DNA from: Parabacteroides sp. ZJ-118
GTDB lineage: Bacteria; Bacteroidota; Bacteroidia; Bacteroidales; Tannerellaceae
Reading direction: 5' to 3'
Assembly (NCBI RefSeq): GCF_011038785.1
Contig: NZ_JAAKDT010000001.1
Location: forward strand, 150,543-214,542
Length of the DNA stretch: 64,000 nucleotides
The translations under genes were made by a program, and so were the position numbers. Shown one piece after another: positions 44,251 to 53,035 of the stretch (positions are counted from its first letter, which is position 1; every line of letters begins with the position of its first letter). Below the pieces are notes generated by a model that saw nothing but the letters and a program-made list of their open reading frames with translations, did no database searches and was not told where the DNA came from.

Positions 44251-45141
44251 TTAAGAGCCCATCAACAATACAACCGAGAGCAATATGGCATAGATAAATA
44301 CATTCCGTGCCGTATGCCCCAACGTCCGGTTAAGCGCACGGCCCCGACGCTGTTTCATCTCCAGCCAGGTGACGGCGAACAGCACGCTAAAAGCCGCGCA
44401 TAAACCCACCAGCCAAGGGGAGGCCTCCCGCCATAAAGGAAGCGGGATCAAGATAGCCCATATACCGTTCAGCAAATAGGCCACCAACCCGAACGTACGC
44501 CCGAATAAGACAATCGTAGTCCGCTTACGGGCCGCCTTATCTTGCTCATAATCCCGGTAATTATTCACGATCAAGATATTGGCGGACAACAGCCCCAACG
44601 ACAACGATAGCTGGAAAGACAACATGGAAAACGACAAGGCCTGTACATAATAGGTAAAGCAAACCGGGATAATCCCATAAAACAATACGACACACACATC
44701 CCCCAGCCCGTTATAAGCCAACGGAAAGGGCCCCGCCGAATAGGCCAAGACACAAATAGCGATAGCGATTCCTACCCCGATCAGCTCCCATCCGGCAACG
44801 AACAACAGGCAACACCCACACAGACAAGAAAGCCCCAACGCGATAAAAGTCCCCCTTAGCATCGCCTCAGGCGTTATCCAACCGGAAGCCACCGCCCGCG
44901 CCGGGCCTAACCGCTCCTCCGTATCCGCCCCCTTCTTGAAATCAAAATAATCATTGGCGAAATTACTGGCGATCTGGGCGAGCAGAGCCACAAAGACACA
45001 AAGGATTGCCGGAGTCCATTTAAACGCGCCATCCCTGTAGGCCAGCGCGCATCCCACCACGACCGGGCTGAATGAGGCCGGCAACGTTTTCGGACGTGCC
45101 GCCTCCAGCCACGCTTGCATGCTCGATTTGTTATTTTCCAT
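44251..45141 (-). CDS. menA: 1,4-dihydroxy-2-naphthoate polyprenyltransferase
   Basis: A 296-residue UbiA-superfamily membrane protein with ARPKTLPASFSPV at the start, the first Asp-rich motif NFANDYFDFKKGAD and the second VNNYRDYEQDKAARKRT. It attaches the prenyl chain to DHNA in menaquinone synthesis. Eight or nine membrane helices are apparent. The rest of the men cluster is not adjacent. Convergent with tonB and divergent from the AraC gene. Confidence 0.93.
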   Translation of the reverse strand: MENNKSSMQAWLEAARPKTLPASFSPVVVGCALAYRDGAFKWTPAILCVFVALLAQIASNFANDYFDFKKGADTEERLGPARAVASGWITPEAMLRGTFIALGLSCLCGCCLLFVAGWELIGVGIAIAICVLAYSAGPFPLAYNGLGDVCVVLFYGIIPVCFTYYVQALSFSMLSFQLSLSLGLLSANILIVNNYRDYEQDKAARKRTTIVLFGRTFGLVAYLLNGIWAILIPLPLWREASPWLVGLCAAFSVLFAVTWLEMKQRRGRALNRTLGHTARNVFIYAILLSVVLLMGS

Positions 45142-45291
45142 TCCAATATTTTATGCTTAAAGAAACCAGACTTATCGATCCTATACGTCTCGACTGAACG
45201 TTCAGGTATTTATCCGGTGACAAACATACGGAATTATTCCGAAACAGGGGGGCATCCCGATTCAAAATCACATGAAGAGGCGAAGAAGATT

Positions 45292-45320
45292 GGCTGTCCG
45301 TGACGGATGGCCTTTTTTTT
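45292..45320 (+). terminator. Intrinsic terminator-like hairpin upstream of the AraC gene
   Basis: GGCTGTCCG (45292-45300) pairs with CGGATGGCC (45304-45312), including two G:U pairs, then eight T. There is no gene upstream on this strand, so it is either a leader attenuator of the AraC gene or the end of a small RNA of up to about 120 bases. Confidence 0.6.
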
Positions 45321-45422
45321 ATCCTCTTTATATCCATTCTTTCGTTTCTATGTTCTATTTTTATTATCTTGACTCATACGTATTTATTAATTCCTATATT
45401 TGAGACGAATTACCGATTGGAT

Positions 45423-46292
45423 ATGGAAAAGGAATTGTTCACATTCGATATCACGGACGATTTTATCGCCGGAGATCGTATCACGAAAGAGACGCTAAAC
45501 AAATACAGCAGGCTGCCGCATAAGATAAAGGCAGGATGGTTTCTCCTTTGTGTGGAAGGTTCCGTGCAGGCTTCTATCAATCTGACAAGGTATACGATCA
45601 AAAAATATGATTTCGTGACCTTGGTGCCCAGCAATTTTATCCAGTTCCATGAGGTATCGGACGACGTGCGTTTTTATTTCGCCAGATTCTCCTCGGAGTT
45701 CATGACAAACATCCATTTTATCAAATCATCCATGAGCATTCTTCCCGTTATCGCGGAACATCCGGTTATGCCGCTGGAAGAATCGGTAGCTCAATTGTAT
45801 ATTGACGGATACCGTTTGCTGATACGTGCGAGATCCTTGTCCCCCTCTGCCGCTACGGTAAACAAGAACCTGGTCATCGCTTATCTCACGATATTCATGC
45901 AAGGGACCGCTGAGTTGTATAAAAATCAGAGCCATTGGACAAACGGGGTCCGTACGCGTACCCATGAGATTTACCGCAAGTTCATCGAACTTGTCGTAGC
46001 GCATTACACCGCCGAGCACGGCGTCTCCTTCTACGCCGCCCAATTGAATTTGTCGTTGCCTCATTTTTGCACGACGATCAAGAAAGCGATCGGACTTACA
46101 CCCTTGGAGATCATCTCCTCCATCATCACGATGGATGCCAAGGCACAATTAAGGTCGACCGACCTGAGCGTAAAAGAGATCGCTTTCTCGCTAGGCTTTA
46201 ACAACCTCTCTTTTTTCAACAAATACTTCAGGCAGCATACGGGAGTGACCCCTCAAGAATATAGAAGGATGAAAATCCCCCCCAGCCTCTAG
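45423..46292 (+). CDS. AraC family transcriptional regulator
   Basis: A 289-residue protein from MEKELFTFDITDDFIAG. The N-terminal half is a cupin-like sensor (about 15-120) and the C-terminal half holds the two AraC helix-turn-helix motifs (about 190-285; VSFYAAQLNLSLPHFCTTIKKAIG... and VKEIAFSLGFNNLSFFNKYFRQHTGVTPQEYR). The frame is open back to 45300 with a hydrophobic stretch, but that start lies in a terminator hairpin. Effector and targets are unknown. Confidence 0.88.
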   Translation: MEKELFTFDITDDFIAGDRITKETLNKYSRLPHKIKAGWFLLCVEGSVQASINLTRYTIKKYDFVTLVPSNFIQFHEVSDDVRFYFARFSSEFMTNIHFIKSSMSILPVIAEHPVMPLEESVAQLYIDGYRLLIRARSLSPSAATVNKNLVIAYLTIFMQGTAELYKNQSHWTNGVRTRTHEIYRKFIELVVAHYTAEHGVSFYAAQLNLSLPHFCTTIKKAIGLTPLEIISSIITMDAKAQLRSTDLSVKEIAFSLGFNNLSFFNKYFRQHTGVTPQEYRRMKIPPSL

Positions 46293-46352
46293 CCGGCGGT
46301 ATGCCTTTTTTGACGCGACCGACTTCCATCACTTCTATAAACCCTATTTCTC

Positions 46353-48395
46353 TTACCAGATAACGACCCGGTCCGCCGGATCCATAAACATCGGATCACC
46401 CGCTTTGATGTCGAAAGCGGCATAGAACGGGGCGATGTTACGCAAGGCGGCGTTCACCCGCCATTTCCCCAAAGAATGCGGGTCGGTCTTGGTACGACGA
46501 CGGATCTCCTCGGGACGGATATTTTGTCCCCACAACGCCGCGTACCCCAAGAAGAAACGTTGCTCATTCGTAAAGCCATCGATCGGGGCCGGCGTCTCTT
46601 TCCCCTTCAAGCTGTTCGAGTAGGCCTGGTGGGCGACCAACAAACCTCCGTGGTCGGCGATATTCTCACCCAGCGTAAAACGTCCGTTGGCATGAAGCGT
46701 ATCGACCACGATGATCCGGTCGTATTGATCAACCAATTTATCGGCACGCTCCTTGAAACGGGCGGCATCCTCGGCCGTCCACCAATCGGTCAAATTACCC
46801 GCCTTGTCGTAGTTACGTCCCTGGTCATCGAATCCATGCGTCATCTCATGGCCGATGACCACACCGATAGCGCCATAGTTCACCGCGTCGTCGGCATCGG
46901 GGTTGAAGAAGGGAGGTTGAAGGATCGCGGCCGGGAAACAGATCTCATTCGTTGTCGGGTTGTAATACGCGTTCACGGTCTGCGGATTCATGTGCCAGCG
47001 AGACTTATCGACCGGCTTATCCACGTCCGCCAACCGATAGGCCATATCGAAGCGGTTGGAGCGGCGGACATTCGCCCAGTACGAGTCGTCCTTGATCTCC
47101 AGGCCGCTATAATCGCGCCATTTGTCCGGATAACCTATCTTCACCGTAAAAGCGGCCAATTTCTCTTGGGCTTTCGCCTTCGTCGTATCGCTCATCCATT
47201 CCAAGCCGTTGATCCGCTCGCTCAAAGCCGTCTGCAAATTTTCCACCAGCGTCAACATCTTTTCCTTGGAGGAGGCCGGGAAGTATTTCTCCACATACAT
47301 CTCGCCGACAGCCTCGCCCAACGCGCCGTTTACCGTATTCAACGACCGCTTCCAACGAGGTTGTTGCTCCTGCTTTCCGGACATCACCTTTCCGTAGAAC
47401 TCAAAATTAGCGTCTATAAAATCATCACTCAAGTACGGAGCCGCCGCGCTCAACAGATGAAACGCCAGATAATATTTTTGCTCATCGACCGTCGTGTTCC
47501 GCAAAGCCTTATTCATCTCCTTATAGAAGTTGATTTGCTTCGCGTCCAACGCTTTCAGCCCGGCTAATCCCATGGATTCGAAATAGACGTCCCAATCCAA
47601 CGGGGATTCTATTTTCTTGAAATCCTCGTAAGCCAACTTGTTATAGTTCTTCCGGGAGTCGCGCAAATCCTCGCGGCCGTAGGAGATCTCAGCGATCGCC
47701 TTCTCTATTTTCATCACGGCATCCACCGCCGCGCCCGCCTGCTCCGGGCTTGAGCCGGCCAACGTAAATAGCTTGTTTATATAGATCCTGTAAGCGTCAC
47801 GCATCCGGGTGGAACCTTCATCTTCCAATAAGTAATAATCCCGATCGCCCATCCGGATACCGGCCTGGTACAGCTGGACGATATTCTGGGCGCTATTCTT
47901 CTCGTCGGCGTCCACGTACAGGGCGAAGAACGGGGTCATGCCCTCCTTATGAAGCGTGGCCACCATCTTGGAGACATCCGATTTCGTCGCCAGCGCGTCG
48001 ATCGCGTCCAGTTCCTCTTTGACAGGAGCCACGCCATCGGCATTCAACTTCGCGCTATCCAATCCCATCGCGTACAAAGCGCCGATCTTCCCGGCGACAC
48101 TACCCGCCTCCTGGGGCGTAGCGCTAAGTTCCTCGATCAACACCCGGAGCTGCTCTTGGCTATTCTCCCGCAATTGGTCGAAAGTTCCGAAACGAGCATA
48201 TTCCGGTTTCAAGGGATTATGCTTTATCCATCCACCACAAGCGTACGCGTAAAAATCCGTGCCCGCGGCAACCGCGGTATCCATATTCGCAGGATCAATA
48301 GCGGCGATCTTCACGACCTCTTTCCGGGGAGCGGTACAACTCGCGAAAGCGACTATCCCGGCCGCTAAAAACGGAAACATTTCTCTCTTTCTCAT
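46353..48395 (-). CDS. pepO: M13 family metallopeptidase lipoprotein
   Basis: A 680-residue neprilysin-like endopeptidase with a lipobox (ASC, Cys20). The zinc site VVIGHEMTHGFDDQGRNYD (near 515) and the third ligand GENIADHGGL (near 570) are intact, with the C-terminal RVNAALRNIAPFYAAFDIKAGDP. It cleaves oligopeptides in the periplasm or at the outer membrane. It is monocistronic and divergent from the GH51 gene. Confidence 0.95.
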   Translation of the reverse strand: MRKREMFPFLAAGIVAFASCTAPRKEVVKIAAIDPANMDTAVAAGTDFYAYACGGWIKHNPLKPEYARFGTFDQLRENSQEQLRVLIEELSATPQEAGSVAGKIGALYAMGLDSAKLNADGVAPVKEELDAIDALATKSDVSKMVATLHKEGMTPFFALYVDADEKNSAQNIVQLYQAGIRMGDRDYYLLEDEGSTRMRDAYRIYINKLFTLAGSSPEQAGAAVDAVMKIEKAIAEISYGREDLRDSRKNYNKLAYEDFKKIESPLDWDVYFESMGLAGLKALDAKQINFYKEMNKALRNTTVDEQKYYLAFHLLSAAAPYLSDDFIDANFEFYGKVMSGKQEQQPRWKRSLNTVNGALGEAVGEMYVEKYFPASSKEKMLTLVENLQTALSERINGLEWMSDTTKAKAQEKLAAFTVKIGYPDKWRDYSGLEIKDDSYWANVRRSNRFDMAYRLADVDKPVDKSRWHMNPQTVNAYYNPTTNEICFPAAILQPPFFNPDADDAVNYGAIGVVIGHEMTHGFDDQGRNYDKAGNLTDWWTAEDAARFKERADKLVDQYDRIIVVDTLHANGRFTLGENIADHGGLLVAHQAYSNSLKGKETPAPIDGFTNEQRFFLGYAALWGQNIRPEEIRRRTKTDPHSLGKWRVNAALRNIAPFYAAFDIKAGDPMFMDPADRVVIW

Positions 48396-48424
48396 CTTGT
48401 CTAGTCTTTTGTCTTAAAACCCCG

Positions 48425-48432
48425 CAAAGGTA
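48425..48432 (-). promoter_or_regulatory. -7 element of the M13 peptidase gene
   Basis: Minus strand TACCTTTG, 30 bases before the ATG at 48395. Confidence 0.55.
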
Positions 48433-48450
48433 CGATAAATACGCGAAAGA

Positions 48451-48479
48451 AAAACAGGTACATGTTTTTTACCTGTTTT
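48451..48479. promoter_or_regulatory. 10-bp inverted repeat between divergent pepO and GH51 promoters
   Basis: AAAACAGGTA (48451-48460) and TACCTGTTTT (48470-48479) pair perfectly around 9 bases. It lies midway between the two -7 elements, so it could be a shared operator; it could also fold as a bidirectional hairpin. Confidence 0.5.
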
Positions 48480-48517
48480 TCGGACGATAAAAGGATGCAT
48501 ATATTCAAAAGCAAGTG

Positions 48518-48525
48518 TATCTTTG
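48518..48525 (+). promoter_or_regulatory. -7 element of the GH51 gene
   Basis: TATCTTTG, 20 bases before the ATG at 48545. Confidence 0.6.
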
Positions 48526-48544
48526 CCAACAAATCATTTGGATC

Positions 48545-50083
48545 ATGAAGAAACTAATAATCAGCGTTTGGGCATGTATCGCCCTTCCTTTATTCGCGCA
48601 AAGAGACGCAAGTATCCGTATTTACCCGGAGCAAGGCAACCAACAGATCAGCAAACATATTTACGGGCAATTCGCCGAGCATCTGGGTAGTTGCATATAC
48701 GGGGGCTTATGGGTGGGGCCGGAGTCTGACATCCCGAATACCCAAGGATACCGTACGGACGTCTTGAACGCGTTGAAGAAACTGCAGATCCCGAACTTAC
48801 GTTGGCCGGGCGGTTGCTTCGCCGATGAATATCATTGGATGGATGGGATCGGCCCCCGGGAGAGTCGCCCGAAAATGGTGAACACGAACTGGGGAGGGAC
48901 GATTGAGGACAACAGTTTTGGAACCCATGAGTTCTTGAATTTGTGTGAGTTATTAGGCTGTGAGCCTTACATCAGCGGAAACGTGGGAAGCGGCACGGTC
49001 GAGGAGATGGCGAAATGGGTGGAATACATGACCTCGGAAGGAGACAGCCCCATGGCCAACCTGCGCCGGAAAAACGGCCGGGATAAGGCCTGGAAAGTCA
49101 AGTTCTTCGGCGTCGGGAACGAGAGTTGGGGATGCGGGGGCAGTATGCGGCCCGAATATTATTCCGACCTATATCGCCGCTACGCTACCTATTGCCGGAA
49201 CTATGATGGCAATGTCTTGTTCAAGGTCGCCAGCGGCGCCAGCGATTATGATTACAACTGGACCGAGACGCTGATGAAACAAATCGGCGGACGCATGGAC
49301 GGGATCTCCCTGCATTATTATACAGTGGCGGGATGGGACGGCAGCAAAGGCTCCGCTACCGATTTCAACACGGAGGATTATTACTGGACCTTAGGGAAAT
49401 GCCTTGAGATAGAGGATGTCGTTAAAAAACATATCGCTATCATGGACACATACGACCCGAAGAAAAACATAGCCCTCCTGGTAGATGAATGGGGCACTTG
49501 GTGGGATGTGGAACCCGGTACGAACCCCGGCCATCTGTTCCAGCAAAACACGATGCGCGACGCCTTCGTGGCCGCCCTGACCCTGCATGTTTTCCACAAC
49601 TACACGGATCGGATAAAAATGGCAAACATCGCGCAGATTGTCAATGTGCTGCAATCTATGATCCTCACGAAAGGCAAGGACATGGTGCTTACGCCTACTT
49701 ACCATGTGTTCGAGATGTACAAGGTGCATCAGGACGCTACCTTTTTGCCGATGGATTTAATCTGCGACAAAGAGAAGGTAAGAGACAACCGGGAAGTACC
49801 GGTCGTAAGCGCCTCCGCCTCCCGAGACTCGCGGGGTAAGATCCACATCTCCCTGGCGAACGTAGATCCCCGGCAGAGCGAGCATATCCGTATCGACCTG
49901 CAAAACGTAACGATAAAGAGTGTGAACGGGCGTATCCTGACGGCCTCCTCCATAAACGACCATAACACATTCGATTCGCCGGAGAAAGTCAAGCCGGAAG
50001 TTTTCCAGGGGGCGAAGGTGGAGAAGGGGAAGTTAAGCGTCAGCCTCCCTCCCCTGTCGATCGTCGTGATAGAAGTTTTATAA
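48545..50083 (+). CDS. Alpha-L-arabinofuranosidase, GH51
   Basis: A 512-residue secreted enzyme from [19 protein letters not shown] (signal peptide). The (beta/alpha)8 core holds the acid/base Glu in [13 protein letters not shown] (near 195) and the nucleophile Glu in [12 protein letters not shown] (near 315), followed by the small C-terminal beta domain. It removes terminal arabinofuranose from arabinan and arabinoxylan side chains. No SusCD pair is adjacent, but the enzyme fits the plant-glycan diet of the phylum. An upstream in-frame start at 48515 is less likely, since it overlaps the -7 promoter element. Confidence 0.95.
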   Translation: MKKLIISVWACIALPLFAQRDASIRIYPEQGNQQISKHIYGQFAEHLGSCIYGGLWVGPESDIPNTQGYRTDVLNALKKLQIPNLRWPGGCFADEYHWMDGIGPRESRPKMVNTNWGGTIEDNSFGTHEFLNLCELLGCEPYISGNVGSGTVEEMAKWVEYMTSEGDSPMANLRRKNGRDKAWKVKFFGVGNESWGCGGSMRPEYYSDLYRRYATYCRNYDGNVLFKVASGASDYDYNWTETLMKQIGGRMDGISLHYYTVAGWDGSKGSATDFNTEDYYWTLGKCLEIEDVVKKHIAIMDTYDPKKNIALLVDEWGTWWDVEPGTNPGHLFQQNTMRDAFVAALTLHVFHNYTDRIKMANIAQIVNVLQSMILTKGKDMVLTPTYHVFEMYKVHQDATFLPMDLICDKEKVRDNREVPVVSASASRDSRGKIHISLANVDPRQSEHIRIDLQNVTIKSVNGRILTASSINDHNTFDSPEKVKPEVFQGAKVEKGKLSVSLPPLSIVVIEVL

Positions 50084-50124
50084 AAAGAGGGACAATAATA
50101 CCGTGGCCATGTTTCTATAATTAT

Positions 50125-50132
50125 TAACTTTG
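50125..50132 (+). promoter_or_regulatory. -7 element of the nucleotidyltransferase gene
   Basis: TAACTTTG, 37 bases before the ATG at 50169. Confidence 0.55.
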
Positions 50133-50168
50133 CCCGGAGAATTAAAAAACACATTAAAGAAACGCATT

Positions 50169-51071
50169 ATGAAACCTACATTATTTGTATTGGCAGCCGG
50201 GATGGGCAGTCGTTACGGAGGCTTGAAACAGTTGGACGGCCTGGGCCCTCATGGCGAGACCATCATGGACTATTCCATTTTCGATGCTATTCGCGGCGGG
50301 TTCGGTAAACTTGTATTCGTTATCCGCGAGTCGTTCGAGAAAGACTTCCGCGAGAAAATCATCTCCAAATATGAGAACCATATCCCGGTTGAAGTCGTAT
50401 TCCAAGATTTGAACGATCTTCCGGAGGGCTTCACTTGCCCGGAGGGACGTGAGAAACCGTGGGGAACCAACCATGCCGTATTGATGGGCAAGCGGGTGAT
50501 CGACGAGCCTTTCGCCGTAATCAACGCGGATGATTTCTACGGACGCGATAGCTTCGCCGTATTGGGTAAGCAATTGGCTGAGATGGATGGAAAGAAGAAT
50601 GATTATTGCATGGTAGGCTATCGTGTAGGCAATACGTTGAGCGAGAGCGGTTCCGTGGCACGCGGCGTTTGCGCCACGAACGAGGAAGGGTATCTGACAG
50701 GCGTTGTAGAGCGTACCGCTATCGAACGTATCGACGGCGATATCCAGTTTGTAGACGAGAACGGGAAGAAGGTCGTATTGGAAGCAAACACGCCGGTCTC
50801 CATGAATATGTGGGGCTTCACGCCCGATTACTTCGACTATTCCGAGGAATATTTCAAGGAGTTCCTGAAGGCCAATAGGGATAATTTAAAGAGTGAATAT
50901 TTCATCCCGCTGATGGTAAATAAACTGATCACGGAAGGAACAGCCCGTGTGAAAGTGTTGGATACCACCTCTAAATGGTTTGGCGTGACTTACGCGGCGG
51001 ATCGTCAAGGCGTAGTGGATAAGATCCAGGCCTTGGTAGACGCAGGCGAGTATCCAAGCAAGTTATTCTGA
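50169..51071 (+). CDS. Sugar-nucleotide nucleotidyltransferase-like protein
   Basis: A 300-residue protein with the NTP-transferase start LFVLAAGMGSRYGGLKQLDGLG and a metal-binding Asp in VINADDFYG. It would form NDP-sugars from sugar 1-phosphate and NTP. The LAAGMGSR form and the C-terminal part (FGVTYAADRQGVVDKI) match a Bacteroidetes group annotated only as nucleotidyltransferase. The sugar cannot be named. It appears monocistronic, with its own -7 element. Confidence 0.85.
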   Translation: MKPTLFVLAAGMGSRYGGLKQLDGLGPHGETIMDYSIFDAIRGGFGKLVFVIRESFEKDFREKIISKYENHIPVEVVFQDLNDLPEGFTCPEGREKPWGTNHAVLMGKRVIDEPFAVINADDFYGRDSFAVLGKQLAEMDGKKNDYCMVGYRVGNTLSESGSVARGVCATNEEGYLTGVVERTAIERIDGDIQFVDENGKKVVLEANTPVSMNMWGFTPDYFDYSEEYFKEFLKANRDNLKSEYFIPLMVNKLITEGTARVKVLDTTSKWFGVTYAADRQGVVDKIQALVDAGEYPSKLF

Positions 51072-51131
51072 TCATAAGATCCCTGACGTGCGACGGAGAC
51101 AGATTCTCTTCACCATCTCATTTTTTATTGC

Positions 51132-51139
51132 TATTTTTG
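51132..51139 (+). promoter_or_regulatory. -7 element of the cyclophilin gene
   Basis: TATTTTTG, 20 bases before the ATG at 51160; consistent with the later start and not with the frame opening at 51088. Confidence 0.5.
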
Positions 51140-51159
51140 CCCGTCTAAAACAAATAGGA

Positions 51160-51837
51160 ATGAATATGAGACAGATCCTTACGATGTTGTTTGTTTCGGT
51201 ATTTATGCTTTCGCCATGCACGCCGCATGCGCAAGAGACTGAGACGTTGGTGCTGATTGATACGAATATGGGTAAGATCAAGGTGAAGCTGTTCAACGAC
51301 ACACCGTTGCACAGGGATAATTTTATCAAGAACGTAGAGGAACACCGTTACGATGGATTGTTGTTCCACCGGGTTATCAAGCAATTCATGATACAAGGAG
51401 GCGATATCAACTCGAAAGACGCTCCCTTGGACGCGCATCTGGGCGACGGCGATCTGGATTACACCATCCCCGCCGAGTTCGTGTATCCCAAATATTTCCA
51501 TAAGCGGGGAGTGCTCTGTGCCGCACGTACCCCGGATGAGGAAAATCCGGAGAAGGCCTCCTCGGCGGTTCAGTTCTACATCGTGACCGGGAAGTTCTTT
51601 ACGGAGATGGAGCTGGATAAGATGACCAAGGAGAAGGGCATCCAGTTTACGCCGGAGCAAAAAGAGGCCTATATGCTGGAAGGCGGAGCGCCTCACCTGG
51701 ACGGGAACTATACGGTATTCGGAGAGGTCATACAAGGCATGAAAGTCGTGGATAAGATCCAGTTCGTCGAGACGAACGCCGAAGACAGACCCACGAAGAA
51801 CATACAGATCAAGTCCATGAAACTCATAGCGAAATAA
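51160..51837 (+). CDS. Secreted cyclophilin-type peptidyl-prolyl isomerase
   Basis: A 225-residue protein with a signal peptide (MNMRQILTMLFVSVFMLSPCTPHAQ, given by residues 1-25) and a full cyclophilin domain: NTPLHRDNF-like segment (NDTPLHRDNF), GLLFHRVIKQFMIQGGD with the catalytic Arg, SSAVQFYIVTG, and HLDGNYTVFGEVIQGM. It catalyses proline isomerisation of periplasmic proteins. The start at 51160 (or 51166) follows the -7 element; the 51088 frame start is upstream of it. A fragment of a second cyclophilin lies right after it. Confidence 0.92.
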   Translation: MNMRQILTMLFVSVFMLSPCTPHAQETETLVLIDTNMGKIKVKLFNDTPLHRDNFIKNVEEHRYDGLLFHRVIKQFMIQGGDINSKDAPLDAHLGDGDLDYTIPAEFVYPKYFHKRGVLCAARTPDEENPEKASSAVQFYIVTGKFFTEMELDKMTKEKGIQFTPEQKEAYMLEGGAPHLDGNYTVFGEVIQGMKVVDKIQFVETNAEDRPTKNIQIKSMKLIAK

Positions 51838-51843
51838 GTATAA

Positions 51844-51945
51844 GATGGAAAATCAAGATACACGGTTTACGGCGAAGTGGTAGAAGGCATGGATGTCGCA
51901 GATGCCATGCAGCCGCGAATATCAGTAATAAAAGAGCTATCTTGA
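51844..51945 (+). pseudogene. 3' fragment of a second cyclophilin gene
   Basis: An open stretch without a start reads DGKSRYTVYGEVVEGMDVADAMQ and then a stop (TGA 51943-51945). It matches the C-terminal HLDGNYTVFGEV..GM..VDKI of the preceding cyclophilin. It is the tail of a tandem paralogue, the rest of which is gone. Its stop overlaps the TTG of dinB (TTGA). Confidence 0.8.
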
Positions 51946-53027
51946 GAAAGATCATACATATCGATATGGATGCCTTTTATGCCTCGGTAGAACAACGAGA
52001 CCATCCGGAGTTGCGAGGAAAGCCCCTAGCGGTCGGGCATGCGGAGCAGCGAGGCGTAGTAGCCGCCGCCAGCTACGAGGCCCGGAAATATGGGGTACGT
52101 TCCGCCATGGCGTCTCAAAAAGCCAAACGTTTATGCCCGGACCTGATATTCGTACACGGAAGGATGGACGTATATAAATCCGTCTCACGCCAGATCCACG
52201 AGATCTTCCATGATTACACGGATATCATAGAACCGCTTTCCTTGGATGAAGCCTTCTTGGATGTCACCGATAATAAACGGGGTATCTCTCTCGCTGTAGA
52301 TATCGCCAAGGAGATCAAGGAACGGATCTGGGATAACTTGAACCTGATCGCGTCAGCGGGAGTCTCCTACAACAAGTTTCTAGCGAAAATAGCCTCGGAT
52401 TATCGGAAGCCCAATGGATTATGTACCATTCACCCGAGCCAAGCCCTCGATTTCATAGCCCGTCTTCCCATCGAGTCTTTCTGGGGAGTAGGTCCCGTAA
52501 CAGCCCGGAAAATGCATACGCTCGGTATCCACAACGGGCTGCAATTACGGGAATGCTCAGGGGAGATGCTTACCCGGCAGTTCGGGAAGGCGGGAACACT
52601 TTATTACGAGTTTGCCAGAGGTATAGACAACCGCCCCGTAGAAGCGGTACGAATCCGGAAGTCGGTAGGTTGCGAGCATACGCTGGAAAAAGATATTTCC
52701 CGCAGATCTTCTGTTATCATCGAGCTTTACCACGTAGCGATCGAACTTATCGGCAGGCTGGAACGTTCGGGATTCAAGGGAAATACACTGACCCTAAAGG
52801 TCAAGTTCCACGATTTCAATCAAATCACGAGAAGCCTCAGCCGCCCGGACGAGTTAACAACCTTGGATAGGATCCTTCCCTTGGCCAAGGAATTACTGAA
52901 AGGAGTGGAATATACCGAGCATCCCATCCGACTGATCGGTCTATCCGTATCAAACCCCGTAAAAGAGGAGCCTCATACGAAAGAGCGTTGGGAACAATTG
53001 AGCTTTGAGTTCAGCGACTGGAAATAA
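51942..53027 (+). CDS. dinB: DNA polymerase IV (Y-family)
   Basis: A 361-residue Y-family polymerase: HIDMDAFYASVEQRDHPEL (metal Asp), the YEARKYGVRSAM segment, SLDEAFLDV (metal Asp/Glu), thumb and little-finger domains. It bypasses DNA lesions. The frame starts at a TTG (TTG AGA AAG ATC), with no ATG that keeps the conserved MRKIIHIDMD start; the TTG overlaps the stop of the cyclophilin fragment. The 5' end may have been reset by the rearrangement that removed the paralogue. No C-terminal beta-clamp motif is evident beyond QLSFEFSDW. Confidence 0.93.
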   Translation: MRKIIHIDMDAFYASVEQRDHPELRGKPLAVGHAEQRGVVAAASYEARKYGVRSAMASQKAKRLCPDLIFVHGRMDVYKSVSRQIHEIFHDYTDIIEPLSLDEAFLDVTDNKRGISLAVDIAKEIKERIWDNLNLIASAGVSYNKFLAKIASDYRKPNGLCTIHPSQALDFIARLPIESFWGVGPVTARKMHTLGIHNGLQLRECSGEMLTRQFGKAGTLYYEFARGIDNRPVEAVRIRKSVGCEHTLEKDISRRSSVIIELYHVAIELIGRLERSGFKGNTLTLKVKFHDFNQITRSLSRPDELTTLDRILPLAKELLKGVEYTEHPIRLIGLSVSNPVKEEPHTKERWEQLSFEFSDWK

Positions 53028-53035
53028 CAGCTGCC

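Noticed and set aside
45300..45422. Hydrophobic N-terminal extension that would make the AraC protein membrane-bound
   Set aside because: The start is a GTG within a terminator hairpin and the hydrophobicity comes from T-rich leader sequence.
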